64,000 nucleotides of DNA from positions 85,749 through 149,748 of the forward strand of contig LYSW01000005.1 in the NCBI GenBank assembly GCA_001657295.1, in the 5' to 3' direction. The stretch comes from Oceanicaulis sp. BBD 1991-10. Its GTDB lineage: Bacteria; Pseudomonadota; Alphaproteobacteria; Caulobacterales; Maricaulaceae. The notes below the pieces were generated by a model, which worked only from the letters and a program-made list of their open reading frames with translations, did not search any database and was not told where the DNA came from. Positions within the stretch are counted from its first letter, which is position 1. The number at the start of each line of letters is the position of its first letter. The position numbers and the translations under genes were made by a program. This document shows, piece after piece, positions 26,778 to 35,524 of this stretch.

Positions 26778-27349
26778 TCGCTATTCTTCTCGAGGCGCGG
26801 CAGGGCGTGATCGGCTGCTTCAGGCTGTTAGCCTTTCGGGACGATTGGCGGGGCTATTTCGACGTCAGCCCGGGCGGCGTCGCGCGCTCCTTCGCCGGGA
26901 TTATTCTGGCCCTGCCCGCCTTCGCCTTCGCCGTTGCAGGCGTCAATCATCTGGTGGCGGAAACCCCGACCGCAGCCGCGCCCGACGCCGGTTTCGACCT
27001 GACCGAGGCGGTGCTGGTCTGGATTCGGTTTTGGCTGCTCTTTCCCCTGATAGCCGCGGCGACCGCTTTGCTGCTGGGCGTCACCGACCGCTATGCAAAA
27101 TGGCTGGTGGTGCACAACTGGATGGTTTTCGTGCTGATCCACATCCAGGCTTTCTGCTTCGTGCTCTATATGGCGGGTCTGGCCGATGCGGCGGCGCTGG
27201 CCTCTCTATTGACGATCTATCAGCTGGCGCGGCTTCTGGTGCACTGGCGCGTCGCGGCCGGCGCGCTGGGCTTGCCGGTGGTGATGGCGGGGGCGGCGTC
27301 CGCGATCCCGTTGATCGTCGAGCAGATTTTCATCCATCTGATCGCCTGA
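26774..27349 (+). CDS. Integral membrane protein of unknown function
   Basis: 191 residues with about five hydrophobic segments (roughly 36-55, 80-102, 110-132, 140-158 and 165-188). It starts inside the dapE stop codon (ATGA), so it is translationally coupled, yet nothing links it to lysine synthesis beyond that. No catalytic motifs are seen and I do not recognise a named family. Similar small membrane proteins often follow dapE in related genomes, which I recall only vaguely. Confidence 0.65.
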   Translation: MIAILLEARQGVIGCFRLLAFRDDWRGYFDVSPGGVARSFAGIILALPAFAFAVAGVNHLVAETPTAAAPDAGFDLTEAVLVWIRFWLLFPLIAAATALLLGVTDRYAKWLVVHNWMVFVLIHIQAFCFVLYMAGLADAAALASLLTIYQLARLLVHWRVAAGALGLPVVMAGAASAIPLIVEQIFIHLIA

Positions 27350-27380
27350 CAAAAAGGGCGGAGCCATGCGGCTCCGCCCT
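27350..27380 (-). terminator. Terminator for the DUF6607 gene (possibly bidirectional)
   Basis: AGGGCGGAGCC / GGCTCCGCCCT form a perfect 11-bp stem with loop ATGC (27355-27380). On the minus strand it is followed by TTTTT (plus-strand aaaaa, 27351-27355). It separates two convergent genes. Confidence 0.85.
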
Positions 27381-27405
27381 CGATCTGCAGCGGTTTGGGC
27401 GGCGC

Positions 27406-28434
27406 CTAGCGCACGTCGACGGCGCCGCCGTCGGCGGTGACGCGCAGCTCGATCACTTCGGCGGCTTCGCCAAAGGCGGTCTCGGTGTCTTTGGCGCCGT
27501 AGAAGACCGCCTGACCTTCGCTGAGCACCGGGCCGTAGAGCAGGGTGCCGTCCGCATCGTCGTCCACGGTGAACACATCGGCCAGCATGATGTTATCCCA
27601 GGCCTCACGCACGTCCGCCCAATAAGCTTCGGTGGCCGCCCAGTATTCCGCCGCCGCGCCGTCGCCTTCCAGATCGGCGTTCGTGTAGGTGTTGATGCCG
27701 TGCTCGCGCACCAGCTCACGCGGCTCGCCGTCCCGCAGGATGACCTTGGAGTTGTCCTGCTCGTGGGTCCAGCCCCAGGACAGCACGGTGTGACGGTTGA
27801 CCGCTTCGATGACGTCGTAATCGTCACGAATGGTGGCGTCGCGGCGCGGCAGCGGACGATAGGTGGCCTCCGGTTCCCAGGTCGCCGCGTTGGAGGCGTG
27901 CTCCCAGCGCGCGATGCCGGCATAGCGCGGGCTGTCGTCGACCTGATAGACGGTCTGCGACCAGGCGCCGGCGGCGTCGGCGTCGGCGACGGCGTGCATC
28001 TCCCAGGTTCCAAAACCCTGATACGCCATCAGGCGCTCCGGCTCGTACAGCCAGTCCTGGCGCCAGTGCTTGATCACCATCGGAGCGGACGGATCGCCGA
28101 CCAGCAAAAGGTGCTGCAAGGCGATGTAATCGCCGGTGTCCTCGATCACATAGACGACTTCGCGCGCCGGCGTGGTCTTGTCTTCGGCCAGTTCATAGCC
28201 GGCTTCGACCGGCATGAATTCGCTGAAGTCGAAGGTGACGGTGTATTCGCCCGCCATGGCCAGGATGGCGGTGCGGTCGGCTTCGAATTCGGCCGCTGAG
28301 CGTTCGGTCAGAACGGGCGCACCGGGCGCTGCGGGCGCGGCGGCCGTGTCGGCGGCGCCGGTGGTGGCGCAGGCGCTCAGGGCGAGCGCGGAGGCGCCGA
28401 GAGTCATCAATTTGAGCGGGGAGGAGAGGGGCAT
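27406..28434 (-). CDS. DUF6607-type lipoprotein next to TonB receptor
   Basis: 342 residues with a lipoprotein signal (LMTLGASALALSACATTG). The mature part begins with an Ala/Pro stretch, then a globular domain rich in Trp and Tyr (HWRQDWLYEP, WEMHAVADADAAGAWSQTVYQVDD, LSWGWTHEQDNSKV). This resembles the DUF6607 family, which I associate with haem-receptor loci; its role is not established. ATG 28434 with GGA/AAAGAG upstream is preferred over a far-upstream start that would run through the divergent promoter region. Divergent from the TonB receptor, so probably co-regulated. Confidence 0.7.
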   Translation of the reverse strand: MPLSSPLKLMTLGASALALSACATTGAADTAAAPAAPGAPVLTERSAAEFEADRTAILAMAGEYTVTFDFSEFMPVEAGYELAEDKTTPAREVVYVIEDTGDYIALQHLLLVGDPSAPMVIKHWRQDWLYEPERLMAYQGFGTWEMHAVADADAAGAWSQTVYQVDDSPRYAGIARWEHASNAATWEPEATYRPLPRRDATIRDDYDVIEAVNRHTVLSWGWTHEQDNSKVILRDGEPRELVREHGINTYTNADLEGDGAAAEYWAATEAYWADVREAWDNIMLADVFTVDDDADGTLLYGPVLSEGQAVFYGAKDTETAFGEAAEVIELRVTADGGAVDVR

Positions 28435-28602
28435 CTCTTTCGTCCTGTCATTGCCGGGCGCGTCCCGCGCCGCGGTCCGTTGAAAGCCTTCGGCGCCGAC
28501 CGCCGGCAAGGTGAAACCCTGCGCCAATCCGTCGCCGTCCGGATATGCATATTGCGACAGACTCGCACTTGCAATCGCAAAAGCAGTGCGGCATGAAGTC
28601 AC

Positions 28603-28621
28603 GCAAATGAGAACTGTTTGC
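28603..28621. promoter_or_regulatory. Iron-box-like inverted repeat before TonB receptor
   Basis: GCAAA-N9-TTTGC (gcaaatgagaactgtttgc) lies 19 bp before the receptor start in a divergent 205-bp intergenic region. The left part AAATGAGAA matches a Fur half-site; the right half is weaker. This fits iron-dependent control of the two divergent genes, but which alphaproteobacterial iron regulator (Fur, Irr) would bind is unknown. Confidence 0.4.
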
Positions 28622-28639
28622 AATTAGGGCGACAAATCA

Positions 28640-30754
28640 ATGACCTCTCCGACCTCCTCCCCCCGCCGTCACGCTGCGCTTTTGGCGTGTGGCGTCAGCG
28701 CCTTGGCGCTGTCCGCGCCGGCCATGGCCAGCGAGACCGAAGTCCCGCAGACGGAGGCGAGCGATGTCATCGTCGTGACCGCGACCAAGACCGAACTCAG
28801 CAATTTCGACTATCCGGGCCTGACCAGCGCCATCGTGTTCGAAGATCTGGAAGAGGAACGCCCGTCCGATCTCTCCGGTCTTCTGCGCGATATTCCAGGC
28901 CTGGAGGTCGCCGGCGGCCCGCGCCGCACCGGTCAGACCATCTCGCTGCGCGGTTTCGGCCGGGAGAGCGTCACGCTTCTGGTCGACGGCGCGCGGCAGA
29001 ATTTCGATTCCGCCCATGACGGCGTCCTGTTCCTGGATCCGTCCCTCTTGGGCCGGGTGGAGAGCGTGCGCGGCTCGGCGTCCGCGCTTTACGGCTCAGG
29101 CGCGTCAGGCGGCGTGATCGCCTTTGAAACCCTGGAAGCCGATGACGTTTTGCGCGAAGGCCAAACCATGGGCGCCCGCGCCTCGGTCGGCTATCGCTCG
29201 GTCAACGAAGAAACCCGCGGCTCGGCGGCGGTCTTCGGCGACGCGGGTGATTTCGAAGGCATTGCGGCGATATCGCTGCGCCAGTCCGGCGATATCGCGC
29301 TTGGCTCCGGCGGCGACCTGCCGGCCGATGACGAAGTCTTCTCCAGCCTGCTGGCGGGTGAATGGGACCTCAACGACGCGGTCGAGCTGGAAATTGGCTG
29401 GCTCAGCTTCCGCAATGACGCGGTCGAGCCCAATAACGGCCAGGGCGCCTCTCTGGTCGGCGGCCTGAACCCGCTGGTGAATAAGGAGGTCGCCTCCGAC
29501 AGCTATCGCGCCACGCTGAGCGTCGATCCGGACAGCGCGCTGATTGGTTTCACGGCGACCCTTTATCACAATATCGGCGAGGTCGATGAGATCGACCCGG
29601 CGATCAATCGCTTCATCGAGCGCGATCTGGAGACCACCGGCATCCGCGCGGAAAATCGCGCCGAGTTTAATGTCGGCGGCCAGAATGTGGCGTTTCTGCT
29701 GGGTGCGGAATGGTATGAGGACGAGCAGACCGGATTTGACTCCGACACCGCCGATAATCAGCGCGGCGGCGTGCCGTCCGGAACCACGACCTTCACCGGC
29801 GCCTGGGCCCAGCTGGAAACGATATTCGACCTGGGCTCGGCCGGCGAATTGATCGTCCTGCCCGGCGTGCGCTTCGACAGCTTTGAAAGCGATTCCGATG
29901 TCGGCGGCGCGAATGAAGATGACGCAGTCTCCCCGCGTATCGCGGCTGCCTGGGCGCCCAATGATCAATTCCGCCTGTTCGCGAGTTGGGCGGAGGCCTT
30001 CCGTGCTCCGTCTTTAAACGAGCTTTACCTATCGGACACCCACTTCTCGCTGCCGCACCCGGTGCTGGGCTTCCCGACCTTCATCACCAATGAATTCATT
30101 GCGAACCCCAATCTGAAGCCGGAAGAAACCGAAACGTTTGAGATCGGCGCGGGCTTTGCGCAGACCGGCGTGTTCGGCTCGGATGACCGCTTCGAGATCA
30201 AGGGCGCCTGGTTCCAGACCGACGCCACCGACCTCATCAATCTACAGGTCGATTTCGCCTTCTCGCCGACCTGTTTCGCCCCGCCCTTCTTCCAGCCCTG
30301 TTCGGCCGGCACGTCCTTCTCGGAGAATCTGGATTCTGCAGAGCTGGACGGGTTTGAGATCGCGGCGGCCTATGTGAACGGTCCGTTCGAGCTTTCCGGC
30401 GCGCTCTATGAGGTCGACGGCGAAAACTCCGTGACCGGCGAGCCCATCGGCGCCCTGCAGCCGATCCTCGGCCATATCACCGCGCGCTACAGCTTCGAGG
30501 CTCAGCGCCTGACCCTGGGCGGCCGGCTGGGCTTCGCCGGCGAGTTCGACAAGACCAATAACGCCGCTGAAGAGCGTGACGGTTTTGCGGTCGTCGATCT
30601 TTACGCCGGCTGGCGTCCGTTCGCGGATCAGGATGTCCGCGTCGATATCGGCGTCGAAAACGTCTTTGAAGAAGACTATGAGCGGGTTTTCGCCGGCGTG
30701 TCCGAACCGGGCCGCTCCTTCCGGATCGATCTGACTTGGACCGGCGGCTGGTGA
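28640..30754 (+). CDS. TonB-dependent receptor, haem/haemoglobin type
   Basis: 704 residues: signal peptide (LALSAPAMAS), a plug domain (about 45-160; VIVVTATKTE TonB-box region, GLEVAGGPRRTGQTISLRG, VESVRGSASALYGSGASGG) and a 22-strand-type barrel ending in Trp. The barrel carries FRAP (EAFRAPSLNELY) and NPNL (NPNLKPEETE) with His residues between (DTHFSLPHP), the motif pair typical of haem receptors. It would import haem or haemoglobin-iron with TonB energy. The divergent DUF6607 lipoprotein may be an accessory. The ligand is inferred, not shown. Confidence 0.85.
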   Translation: MTSPTSSPRRHAALLACGVSALALSAPAMASETEVPQTEASDVIVVTATKTELSNFDYPGLTSAIVFEDLEEERPSDLSGLLRDIPGLEVAGGPRRTGQTISLRGFGRESVTLLVDGARQNFDSAHDGVLFLDPSLLGRVESVRGSASALYGSGASGGVIAFETLEADDVLREGQTMGARASVGYRSVNEETRGSAAVFGDAGDFEGIAAISLRQSGDIALGSGGDLPADDEVFSSLLAGEWDLNDAVELEIGWLSFRNDAVEPNNGQGASLVGGLNPLVNKEVASDSYRATLSVDPDSALIGFTATLYHNIGEVDEIDPAINRFIERDLETTGIRAENRAEFNVGGQNVAFLLGAEWYEDEQTGFDSDTADNQRGGVPSGTTTFTGAWAQLETIFDLGSAGELIVLPGVRFDSFESDSDVGGANEDDAVSPRIAAAWAPNDQFRLFASWAEAFRAPSLNELYLSDTHFSLPHPVLGFPTFITNEFIANPNLKPEETETFEIGAGFAQTGVFGSDDRFEIKGAWFQTDATDLINLQVDFAFSPTCFAPPFFQPCSAGTSFSENLDSAELDGFEIAAAYVNGPFELSGALYEVDGENSVTGEPIGALQPILGHITARYSFEAQRLTLGGRLGFAGEFDKTNNAAEERDGFAVVDLYAGWRPFADQDVRVDIGVENVFEEDYERVFAGVSEPGRSFRIDLTWTGGW

Positions 30755-30845
30755 CACCGCGGCCCTGTCCCGGCTGCGCCTTCGGGCGGCCGGGAGAGGG
30801 CGTCGCGTTCGCCGGCCTGCTCTGATCCGCTGATCTGTCGAAGGC

Positions 30846-31220
30846 CTACCGGCTGATCGGCGCGCTGACATCGACCAGGGCGCCGGCGGGGTCCTTGAGC
30901 ACCATGCGGCGCTGGCCATAGACCATGTCCCTCGGCGCTTCGACGATCTCGGCGCCGAACTCCTCCGCGCGCGCGACCACGCCTTCCAGATCCTCAACGA
31001 CGAAAGTGAGCATGAAACCGGACGGCGCTCCGCCCGCGCCGGAGGGAATGATGTCCTGGCTCCTGTCGAGCAGGCCGAATTCCAGACCCTGCATGGCCGG
31101 ATGAGTGAGAATGATGAACCAGCCAAAATCGGCGTGCCGCGTCATTCCCAGAACGGCTTCATAGAATGCGGCGGACCGGTCGGGGTCAGCGCACAAAACA
31201 TTGGGGAAGGCCCGCTGCAT
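30846..31220 (-). CDS. VOC superfamily (glyoxalase-like) protein
   Basis: 124 residues forming one vicinal-oxygen-chelate unit: two betaalphabetabetabeta modules, with ADPDRSAAFYEAVLGM at the start of the first and FVVEDLEGVVARAEEFGAEIVE and LKDPAGALVDV at the end of the second. Such proteins may be antibiotic-binding (bleomycin-type), lyases or dioxygenases; the metal-site residues are not clear enough to decide. It lies 31 bp downstream of ybaB on the same strand and may be its operon partner. Confidence 0.8.
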   Translation of the reverse strand: MQRAFPNVLCADPDRSAAFYEAVLGMTRHADFGWFIILTHPAMQGLEFGLLDRSQDIIPSGAGGAPSGFMLTFVVEDLEGVVARAEEFGAEIVEAPRDMVYGQRRMVLKDPAGALVDVSAPISR

Positions 31221-31251
31221 TCCCGGTCCCCGCTTCGCGCCAGGCGAGCGG

Positions 31252-31590
31252 TTAAGGCTTGATCCCGAACGGCATGTCGATGCCGGGGGGCAAAGAGATG
31301 CCCTGGGTGATTTCGCCCATCACCTCTTTTTGCGCCTCGTCCGCCTTGCGCTTGGCGTCGGCGTGGGCGGCTTTGACCAAATCTTCGATCACTTCGATAT
31401 CGTCGGGACCGGACAGCGAGCGGTCGATGGCGACGCCGACCATTTCGCCTTTGGCGGTGAGCGTGATTTTGACCAGCCCGGCGCCGGCCTCGCCGACGAC
31501 CTCCAGCGTCTCCAGCTTGGCCTGGGCTTCGCCCATCTTGCGCTGCATGTCCTGGGCCTGCTTCATCAGGCCGGCGAGGTCTTTCATCAT
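31252..31590 (-). CDS. ybaB: YbaB/EbfC nucleoid-associated protein
   Basis: 112 residues matching the YbaB family: LAGLMKQAQDMQRKMGEAQ N-terminal helix and a central beta region (VEVVGEAGAG-like: LEVVGEAGAGLVKITLTAKGEM), with a Pro-rich end. It binds DNA as a dimer. Two adjacent ATG codons (31590, 31587) overlap the dnaX stop as ATGATGA, giving the conserved dnaX-ybaB coupling. The third member of this usual trio, recR, is about 5 kb away on the other strand. Confidence 0.92.
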   Translation of the reverse strand: MMKDLAGLMKQAQDMQRKMGEAQAKLETLEVVGEAGAGLVKITLTAKGEMVGVAIDRSLSGPDDIEVIEDLVKAAHADAKRKADEAQKEVMGEITQGISLPPGIDMPFGIKP

Positions 31591-33371
31591 GATCTCTCCT
31601 GGCGGGGCGCAGCCCCTTCATCACGCTGGGCGTCGTCGGACGCCGGTTGAGCCGGCTCCTCCACGCTGAGCAGCTCCGCGCCCGGGAAAACGGTCATCGC
31701 CTTGACCATGGCCGGATCGCGCATGATTTCCGCCATGCGCTTTTCATGCTCGCGCTTGCGGCGTTCGTTAAGGGTTTCGCCCCCGCGCTTGGCCGAGGCG
31801 TCCACCAGCCAGCGCTCGCCCGTGGCTTCGGTGAGGAAGGTGGACAGCCGGCCGCCCAGATTGGCGGGCGCGCCCTCGGCGGGCTCGAAGCTCACCGCTC
31901 CGGGACGAAAGCTGACCGGGCGCACATAGCGCTCCACATCCAGTTTCAGCGCGATGTCGCGCCTGTCATCGATCAGGGCGATGAGGGCGTCGAGATCGCC
32001 CGGGCCCGCCGGCGCCGCCGGCGCTTCGGCGGACGTCGCGGATTCGGCGGAGGCCTGGGGCGCGGGCGGGTTATCCCCGCCATCGGACGCGGCAGGGTCA
32101 GCCGGGCTGGGGGGCTCCCGCGATCCGCCCGCCAACACGCGCGCCGCATCTTCCGGCGAGGGCATGGCGGCGCCGGCCATCAGGCGAATGATCGCCATCT
32201 CCGCCGCGCCGACGGGATCGGGTGCGGCGCGCACGTCGTCCAGGCCCGTCAGCGCCAATTTCCATAACCGCGACAGGGCGCCCAGCGAACGCGGTTCGGC
32301 CAGCTTGACCAGGCGCGCGACCGTGTCGGCCGCTTCGCCCAGATCGGCCTCCGGGCCGACCGCCTTGATGCGGGACAGATTGTGGAGATGATCAAGGACG
32401 TCGCGCATGACCACCTGCGGATCGGCGCCGGCGTCATATTGATGGCGCAGCTCTTCGAGCGCGTCTTTGGCGCGGGCCTCCAGCGCGGCTTCCAGCAGGT
32501 CGAGCACTCGGGTGCGGTCGGCCAGGCCCAGCATGTCGCGCACCTGTTCGCCGGTGACCGGTCCATCGCCGTCCGCCTGGACGATCGCCTGATCGAGCAG
32601 AGACAGCGCATCGCGCACGCTGCCTTCCGCCGCCCGCGCGATCGCGGTCAGGCCGTCGCGCTCGACATCGGCGTTTTCCTTTTCGCAGATATTCGCCAGA
32701 TGTTCGGTGAGCACGTCCCGATCGATCCGTTTGAGGTCGAAGCGCTGGCAGCGCGAGAGCACCGTCACCGGCACTTTGCGGATCTCGGTGGTGGCGAAGA
32801 TGAATTTGACGTGCGCCGGGGGCTCTTCCAGCGTCTTGAGCAGGGCGTTGAAGGCCGAGGTCGACAGCATGTGCACTTCGTCGATGATGTAGACCTTGTA
32901 GCGCGCGCTGACCGGCGAATAGCGCACGCCTTCCAGGATTTCGCGAATATCCCCGACGCCGGTGCGGCTGGCGGCGTCCATCTCCATGACGTCCACATGG
33001 GAGGACTTGGCGATGGCTTCGCAATGCCGGCCCGGCGGGTCGAGATTGATCGAGGGAGCGTCGGCGCTGTCCGTTTCATAATTGAGCGCCCGGGCGATCA
33101 GGCGGGCGGTGGTGGTCTTTCCCACCCCGCGCACCCCGGTCAGCATATAGGCGTGGGCGATGCGGCCGGAGGCGAACGCGTTGGTGAGGGTCCTCACCAT
33201 CGGTTCCTGGCCGATCAGGTCCTCGAAATTCTGCGGGCGGTATTTGCGCGCCAACACCTGATAGCCCGCATCGAGTGCGGGTTCGGGCGCTTCAAATCCG
33301 GGAAGGGCGGGGCCGTCATGAACGACCGGTTCGTCTTCGGAAGCGGCGTCGGGCGTGTGTTCATCCATCAT
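31587..33371 (-). CDS. dnaX: DNA polymerase III subunits gamma/tau
   Basis: 594-residue clamp-loader ATPase. Walker A is GVRGVGKTTTARLI, followed by the alphaproteobacterial MEMDAASRTGVGDIREI and VYIIDEVHMLSTSAFNALLKTLEEPP; a C-terminal tau-like region after about residue 400 is Ala/Pro-rich. The zinc-binding cysteines of E. coli DnaX are largely absent; only a single HC remains before the ASRTG motif. No obvious A-rich frameshift site for a gamma product was seen. Its 3' end overlaps ybaB, and the SRP RNA gene lies just upstream on the same strand. Confidence 0.95.
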   Translation of the reverse strand: MMDEHTPDAASEDEPVVHDGPALPGFEAPEPALDAGYQVLARKYRPQNFEDLIGQEPMVRTLTNAFASGRIAHAYMLTGVRGVGKTTTARLIARALNYETDSADAPSINLDPPGRHCEAIAKSSHVDVMEMDAASRTGVGDIREILEGVRYSPVSARYKVYIIDEVHMLSTSAFNALLKTLEEPPAHVKFIFATTEIRKVPVTVLSRCQRFDLKRIDRDVLTEHLANICEKENADVERDGLTAIARAAEGSVRDALSLLDQAIVQADGDGPVTGEQVRDMLGLADRTRVLDLLEAALEARAKDALEELRHQYDAGADPQVVMRDVLDHLHNLSRIKAVGPEADLGEAADTVARLVKLAEPRSLGALSRLWKLALTGLDDVRAAPDPVGAAEMAIIRLMAGAAMPSPEDAARVLAGGSREPPSPADPAASDGGDNPPAPQASAESATSAEAPAAPAGPGDLDALIALIDDRRDIALKLDVERYVRPVSFRPGAVSFEPAEGAPANLGGRLSTFLTEATGERWLVDASAKRGGETLNERRKREHEKRMAEIMRDPAMVKAMTVFPGAELLSVEEPAQPASDDAQRDEGAAPRQERS

Positions 33372-33413
33372 GGTCGGCGAACACTCCGTGGCGCAGTGTG
33401 AAGGACGAAGAGT

Positions 33414-33510
33414 GGAAGACCGGACAGCGACCCGAACGGAGAACTCGTTACGGCTGCTTCCTTCCGGACCTGACCGGGTTGGCGAGGCGCTCGTCCGCCG
33501 CCGATCTTCC
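33414..33510 (-). ncRNA. ffs: Signal recognition particle RNA (4.5S type)
   Basis: On the minus strand the sequence holds the invariant SRP domain IV apical part ggtcaggtccggaaggaagc. Flanking arms pair: GGAAGA (33510-33505) with TCTTCC (33419-33414), and CGGAC-AGCG with CGCT-GTCCG further in. The predicted RNA is 97 nt, the usual size of the small bacterial SRP RNA. It binds Ffh for co-translational membrane targeting. It lies about 40 bp upstream of dnaX, an arrangement common in alphaproteobacteria. Confidence 0.93.
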
Positions 33511-33517
33511 GCCTATC

Positions 33518-33546
33518 AATATCGCGATCTGCAAGCCTGAACGCAA
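33518..33546 (-). promoter_or_regulatory. Predicted sigma-70 promoter of ffs
   Basis: On the minus strand TTGCGT (33546-33541), a 17-nt spacer, then GATATT (33523-33518). The first base of the folded SRP RNA (33510) is 8 nt after the -10 element, a normal distance for transcription start. Confidence 0.5.
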
Positions 33547-33560
33547 GGCGGGGGGTGCAT

Positions 33561-33773
33561 TCAGGATGCGATGGCGCGCCGTGACGCCTCATTGAGGAAG
33601 CGGGCGTGTTGATCCAGCACCGCGATCAGGCGCGCATCGCCGTTCTCAGCCACCAGCTGATCAATCCAGGCTTCCACAAGCCGTGTTTGAGCCGAAAGCC
33701 AGCGCTCCAGGGCGGGACCGGCCTCTGGCGGGGCGGTGCGTTCAGCCGAGGGCAGGGCGAGGATGCAGGCCAT
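33561..33773 (-). CDS. Small hypothetical protein behind a Fur-like box
   Basis: 70 residues, probably helical and soluble, rich in Ala and Leu (ERWLSAQTRLVEAWIDQLV, LIAVLDQHARFLNEASRR). ATG 33773 has GGAG seven bases upstream; an ATG/other start at 33791 would precede that site. The upstream region is AT-rich with an inverted repeat resembling a Fur box. I do not recognise the family; iron-regulated expression is inferred from the upstream site only. Confidence 0.5.
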   Translation of the reverse strand: MACILALPSAERTAPPEAGPALERWLSAQTRLVEAWIDQLVAENGDARLIAVLDQHARFLNEASRRAIAS

Positions 33774-33795
33774 GGGACAACTCCGACTCAAATAT

Positions 33796-33816
33796 TAATA
33801 ATGCAAATCATTCTTA
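33796..33816 (-). promoter_or_regulatory. Fur-box-like AT-rich operator
   Basis: On the minus strand GAATGATTTGCATTATTAA contains the inverted repeat AATG-N5-CATT (33800-33812). Ten of the fourteen informative positions agree with the TGATAATNATTATCA form of the Fur box. It lies about 25 bp upstream of the small gene at 33773 in an otherwise GC-rich sequence. Confidence 0.4.
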
Positions 33817-33892
33817 ACTGGGGCGGAAAATGCGTCCAGTCTTTTCGACGCGGCGAAATAGCGCGACGCGCACTGAACCCGCGTCGCCCAAA

Positions 33893-33924
33893 TGAAAACC
33901 CCGCACCGGTTGGCGCGGGGTTCC
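33893..33924 (-). terminator. Rho-independent terminator of outer-membrane barrel gene
   Basis: AACCCCGC (33897-33904) and GCGGGGTT (33915-33922) pair as an 8-bp stem; on the minus strand a TTTT tract follows. It lies 25 bp after the stop of the gene at 33949. Confidence 0.8.
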
Positions 33925-33948
33925 ATCGTCACAGCTTGCCGGCGTGGC

Positions 33949-34476
33949 CTAGAAGCGGCGCACGTAAGACAGGGTGAAGGCGTCGTTCTCGCCCGCGTCG
34001 AAATCATTGCGGGTATAATCGAAGCGCACGCCGTTCGGGCCGTAGAAGGCCCACTCGGCGCCGACGCCGTATCCGACGCCGCCTTCACCGTCGCTGACGT
34101 TGAAATTCTGGCCGCCGAAGGCCGCGGCCGCTTCGGCTTCCTGATAGACATAGCCCAAGCGCGCGAAAACGGAGAACTGTTCAGTGAGCGGGTATTGCGC
34201 CTTGCCGAACAGGCCGATGCCGAAATCGTAGGACAAGTCGCCCGTCACGGCGCCGGCGGTGACGGTTTCATCGCTCAGACCGAACTGAAGTTCGCCTTCC
34301 GCGCCGAGAAACTCAGTGAAGTCGTAACCGCCGCGAAGCGTGATCACGTCGAACTCGACGCCGTCGGCGTCAAGATAGGTGTAGCCGGCGCCTAGGTGGA
34401 ATTGACCGTCCTGAGCCGTGGCGGCGCCGGCGGTCGCCAGGGAGGCGGCTGCGGCGAGAAGAAGTGCTTTCGTCAT
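33949..34476 (-). CDS. Small outer-membrane beta-barrel protein
   Basis: 175 residues: signal peptide (KALLLAAAASLATAGAATAQ) followed by about eight amphipathic strands (FHLGAGYTYLDADG, VITLRGGYDFTEFLG, YGVGAEWAFYGPNGVRFDY) and a C-terminal YVRRF ending in Phe, the BAM recognition signal. This is the porin/OmpA-like opacity type barrel. Specific function is unknown. Single-gene transcript with its own terminator. Confidence 0.85.
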   Translation of the reverse strand: MTKALLLAAAASLATAGAATAQDGQFHLGAGYTYLDADGVEFDVITLRGGYDFTEFLGAEGELQFGLSDETVTAGAVTGDLSYDFGIGLFGKAQYPLTEQFSVFARLGYVYQEAEAAAAFGGQNFNVSDGEGGVGYGVGAEWAFYGPNGVRFDYTRNDFDAGENDAFTLSYVRRF

Positions 34477-34654
34477 GGGGGGATATCCTGTTCACGCGTT
34501 TTTGGCCTCCCCAGCCCGGCGAGCATGTGCGGATAACCCCCACGCATTGCAAGGCTGTTTGCTGTTCCTCTCAGAAAATTCATCTTTGGCGCGAGGGCGG
34601 CGGCGTGAACGCACCACGCTGGCGGCTGACGAGATATCGGTCTAGCAAGGCGCC

Positions 34655-35524
34655 ATGCAGCTGACCTTCACCGATTCTCCGCTGGATCACGCCGGCCTGA
34701 AGCGCAGCGATCCGGACTGGATCGCGGACCAGATGGCCGACCCGGCCGCGAAGGCGGTGTTGTTCGCGGGCGGGGATCTGGCGCTGGACGAGCGCGGCGA
34801 TCCGATGATCGTGCCGGCGCGGCGCACACGCCTGCTGCCGCTGAAACCGCCGGGCCTGGTTTTTCTGGGACTGCAGAACGGGGCGCCCTGGTTCGCCGGC
34901 GCGCTGCAGCGCGGCGTTGCTGAGAAGGGACCGGATTTCCGGATCACCGCCATGCAGGCCGAGCCGGCGCTCGCCTGCGTCTTCGGCCGCGCGCGATCCC
35001 TGCTGCAATGGCATGGCCGCCGCAAGCATTGCTCGAACTGCGGGGCGGAAAACGCGCTGGCGGACGGCGGCGCCAAGCTTGTGTGCCCGTCGTGCGGAAC
35101 CGAGCATTTCCCCCGCGTGGACCCGAGCGTCATCATGCTGTGCTGGTCCGGCGAGAAATGCGTGCTGGGCCGCCAGGCCAGCTGGCCGCAGGGCATGTAC
35201 GCCACGCTCGCCGGCTTCATGGAGCCTGGCGAGACGATAGAGCAGGCGTGCGCGCGCGAGACCATGGAGGAGATCCACCGACCGGTGCTGAGCGCGACCT
35301 ATGTGGCGAGCCAGCCCTGGCCCTTTCCCTCCACTTTGATGATCGGCCTGACCGCCGAAATCGAGCCGGGCGACTTGATTCCCGATGATGATCTGGAAGA
35401 CGCCCGATGGTTCACGCGCGACGAAGTCCGCGCGCTTTATGACAGCGAGCTGGCGCGCTGGGCGCCGAAGCATTTTTCCATCTCACGCCTGTTGATCGAG
35501 CGTTGGCTGGCGGGCGAGGTCTAG
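34655..35524 (+). CDS. nudC: NAD(+)/NADH diphosphatase (RNA deNADding) NudC
   Basis: 289 residues with the NudC layout: N-terminal domain, a zinc ribbon HCSNCG...LVCPSCGTEHFPR (four cysteines, about residues 127-150), and a Nudix box GFMEPGETIEQACARETMEEI. NudC cleaves NADH and removes NAD caps from RNA. The canonical Nudix pattern ends EExGU, whereas here it is EEIH, a small departure that leaves the metal-binding glutamates intact. The following SQPWPFPSTLMIG is the conserved QPWPFPxS NADH motif of the family. Confidence 0.93.
   Translation: MQLTFTDSPLDHAGLKRSDPDWIADQMADPAAKAVLFAGGDLALDERGDPMIVPARRTRLLPLKPPGLVFLGLQNGAPWFAGALQRGVAEKGPDFRITAMQAEPALACVFGRARSLLQWHGRRKHCSNCGAENALADGGAKLVCPSCGTEHFPRVDPSVIMLCWSGEKCVLGRQASWPQGMYATLAGFMEPGETIEQACARETMEEIHRPVLSATYVASQPWPFPSTLMIGLTAEIEPGDLIPDDDLEDARWFTRDEVRALYDSELARWAPKHFSISRLLIERWLAGEV

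Noticed and set aside
30768..30794. Hairpin after the TonB receptor gene as a terminator
   Set aside because: An imperfect TCCCGG/CCGGGA stem with a TTCG loop, but no T-run on either strand, so termination is not supported.
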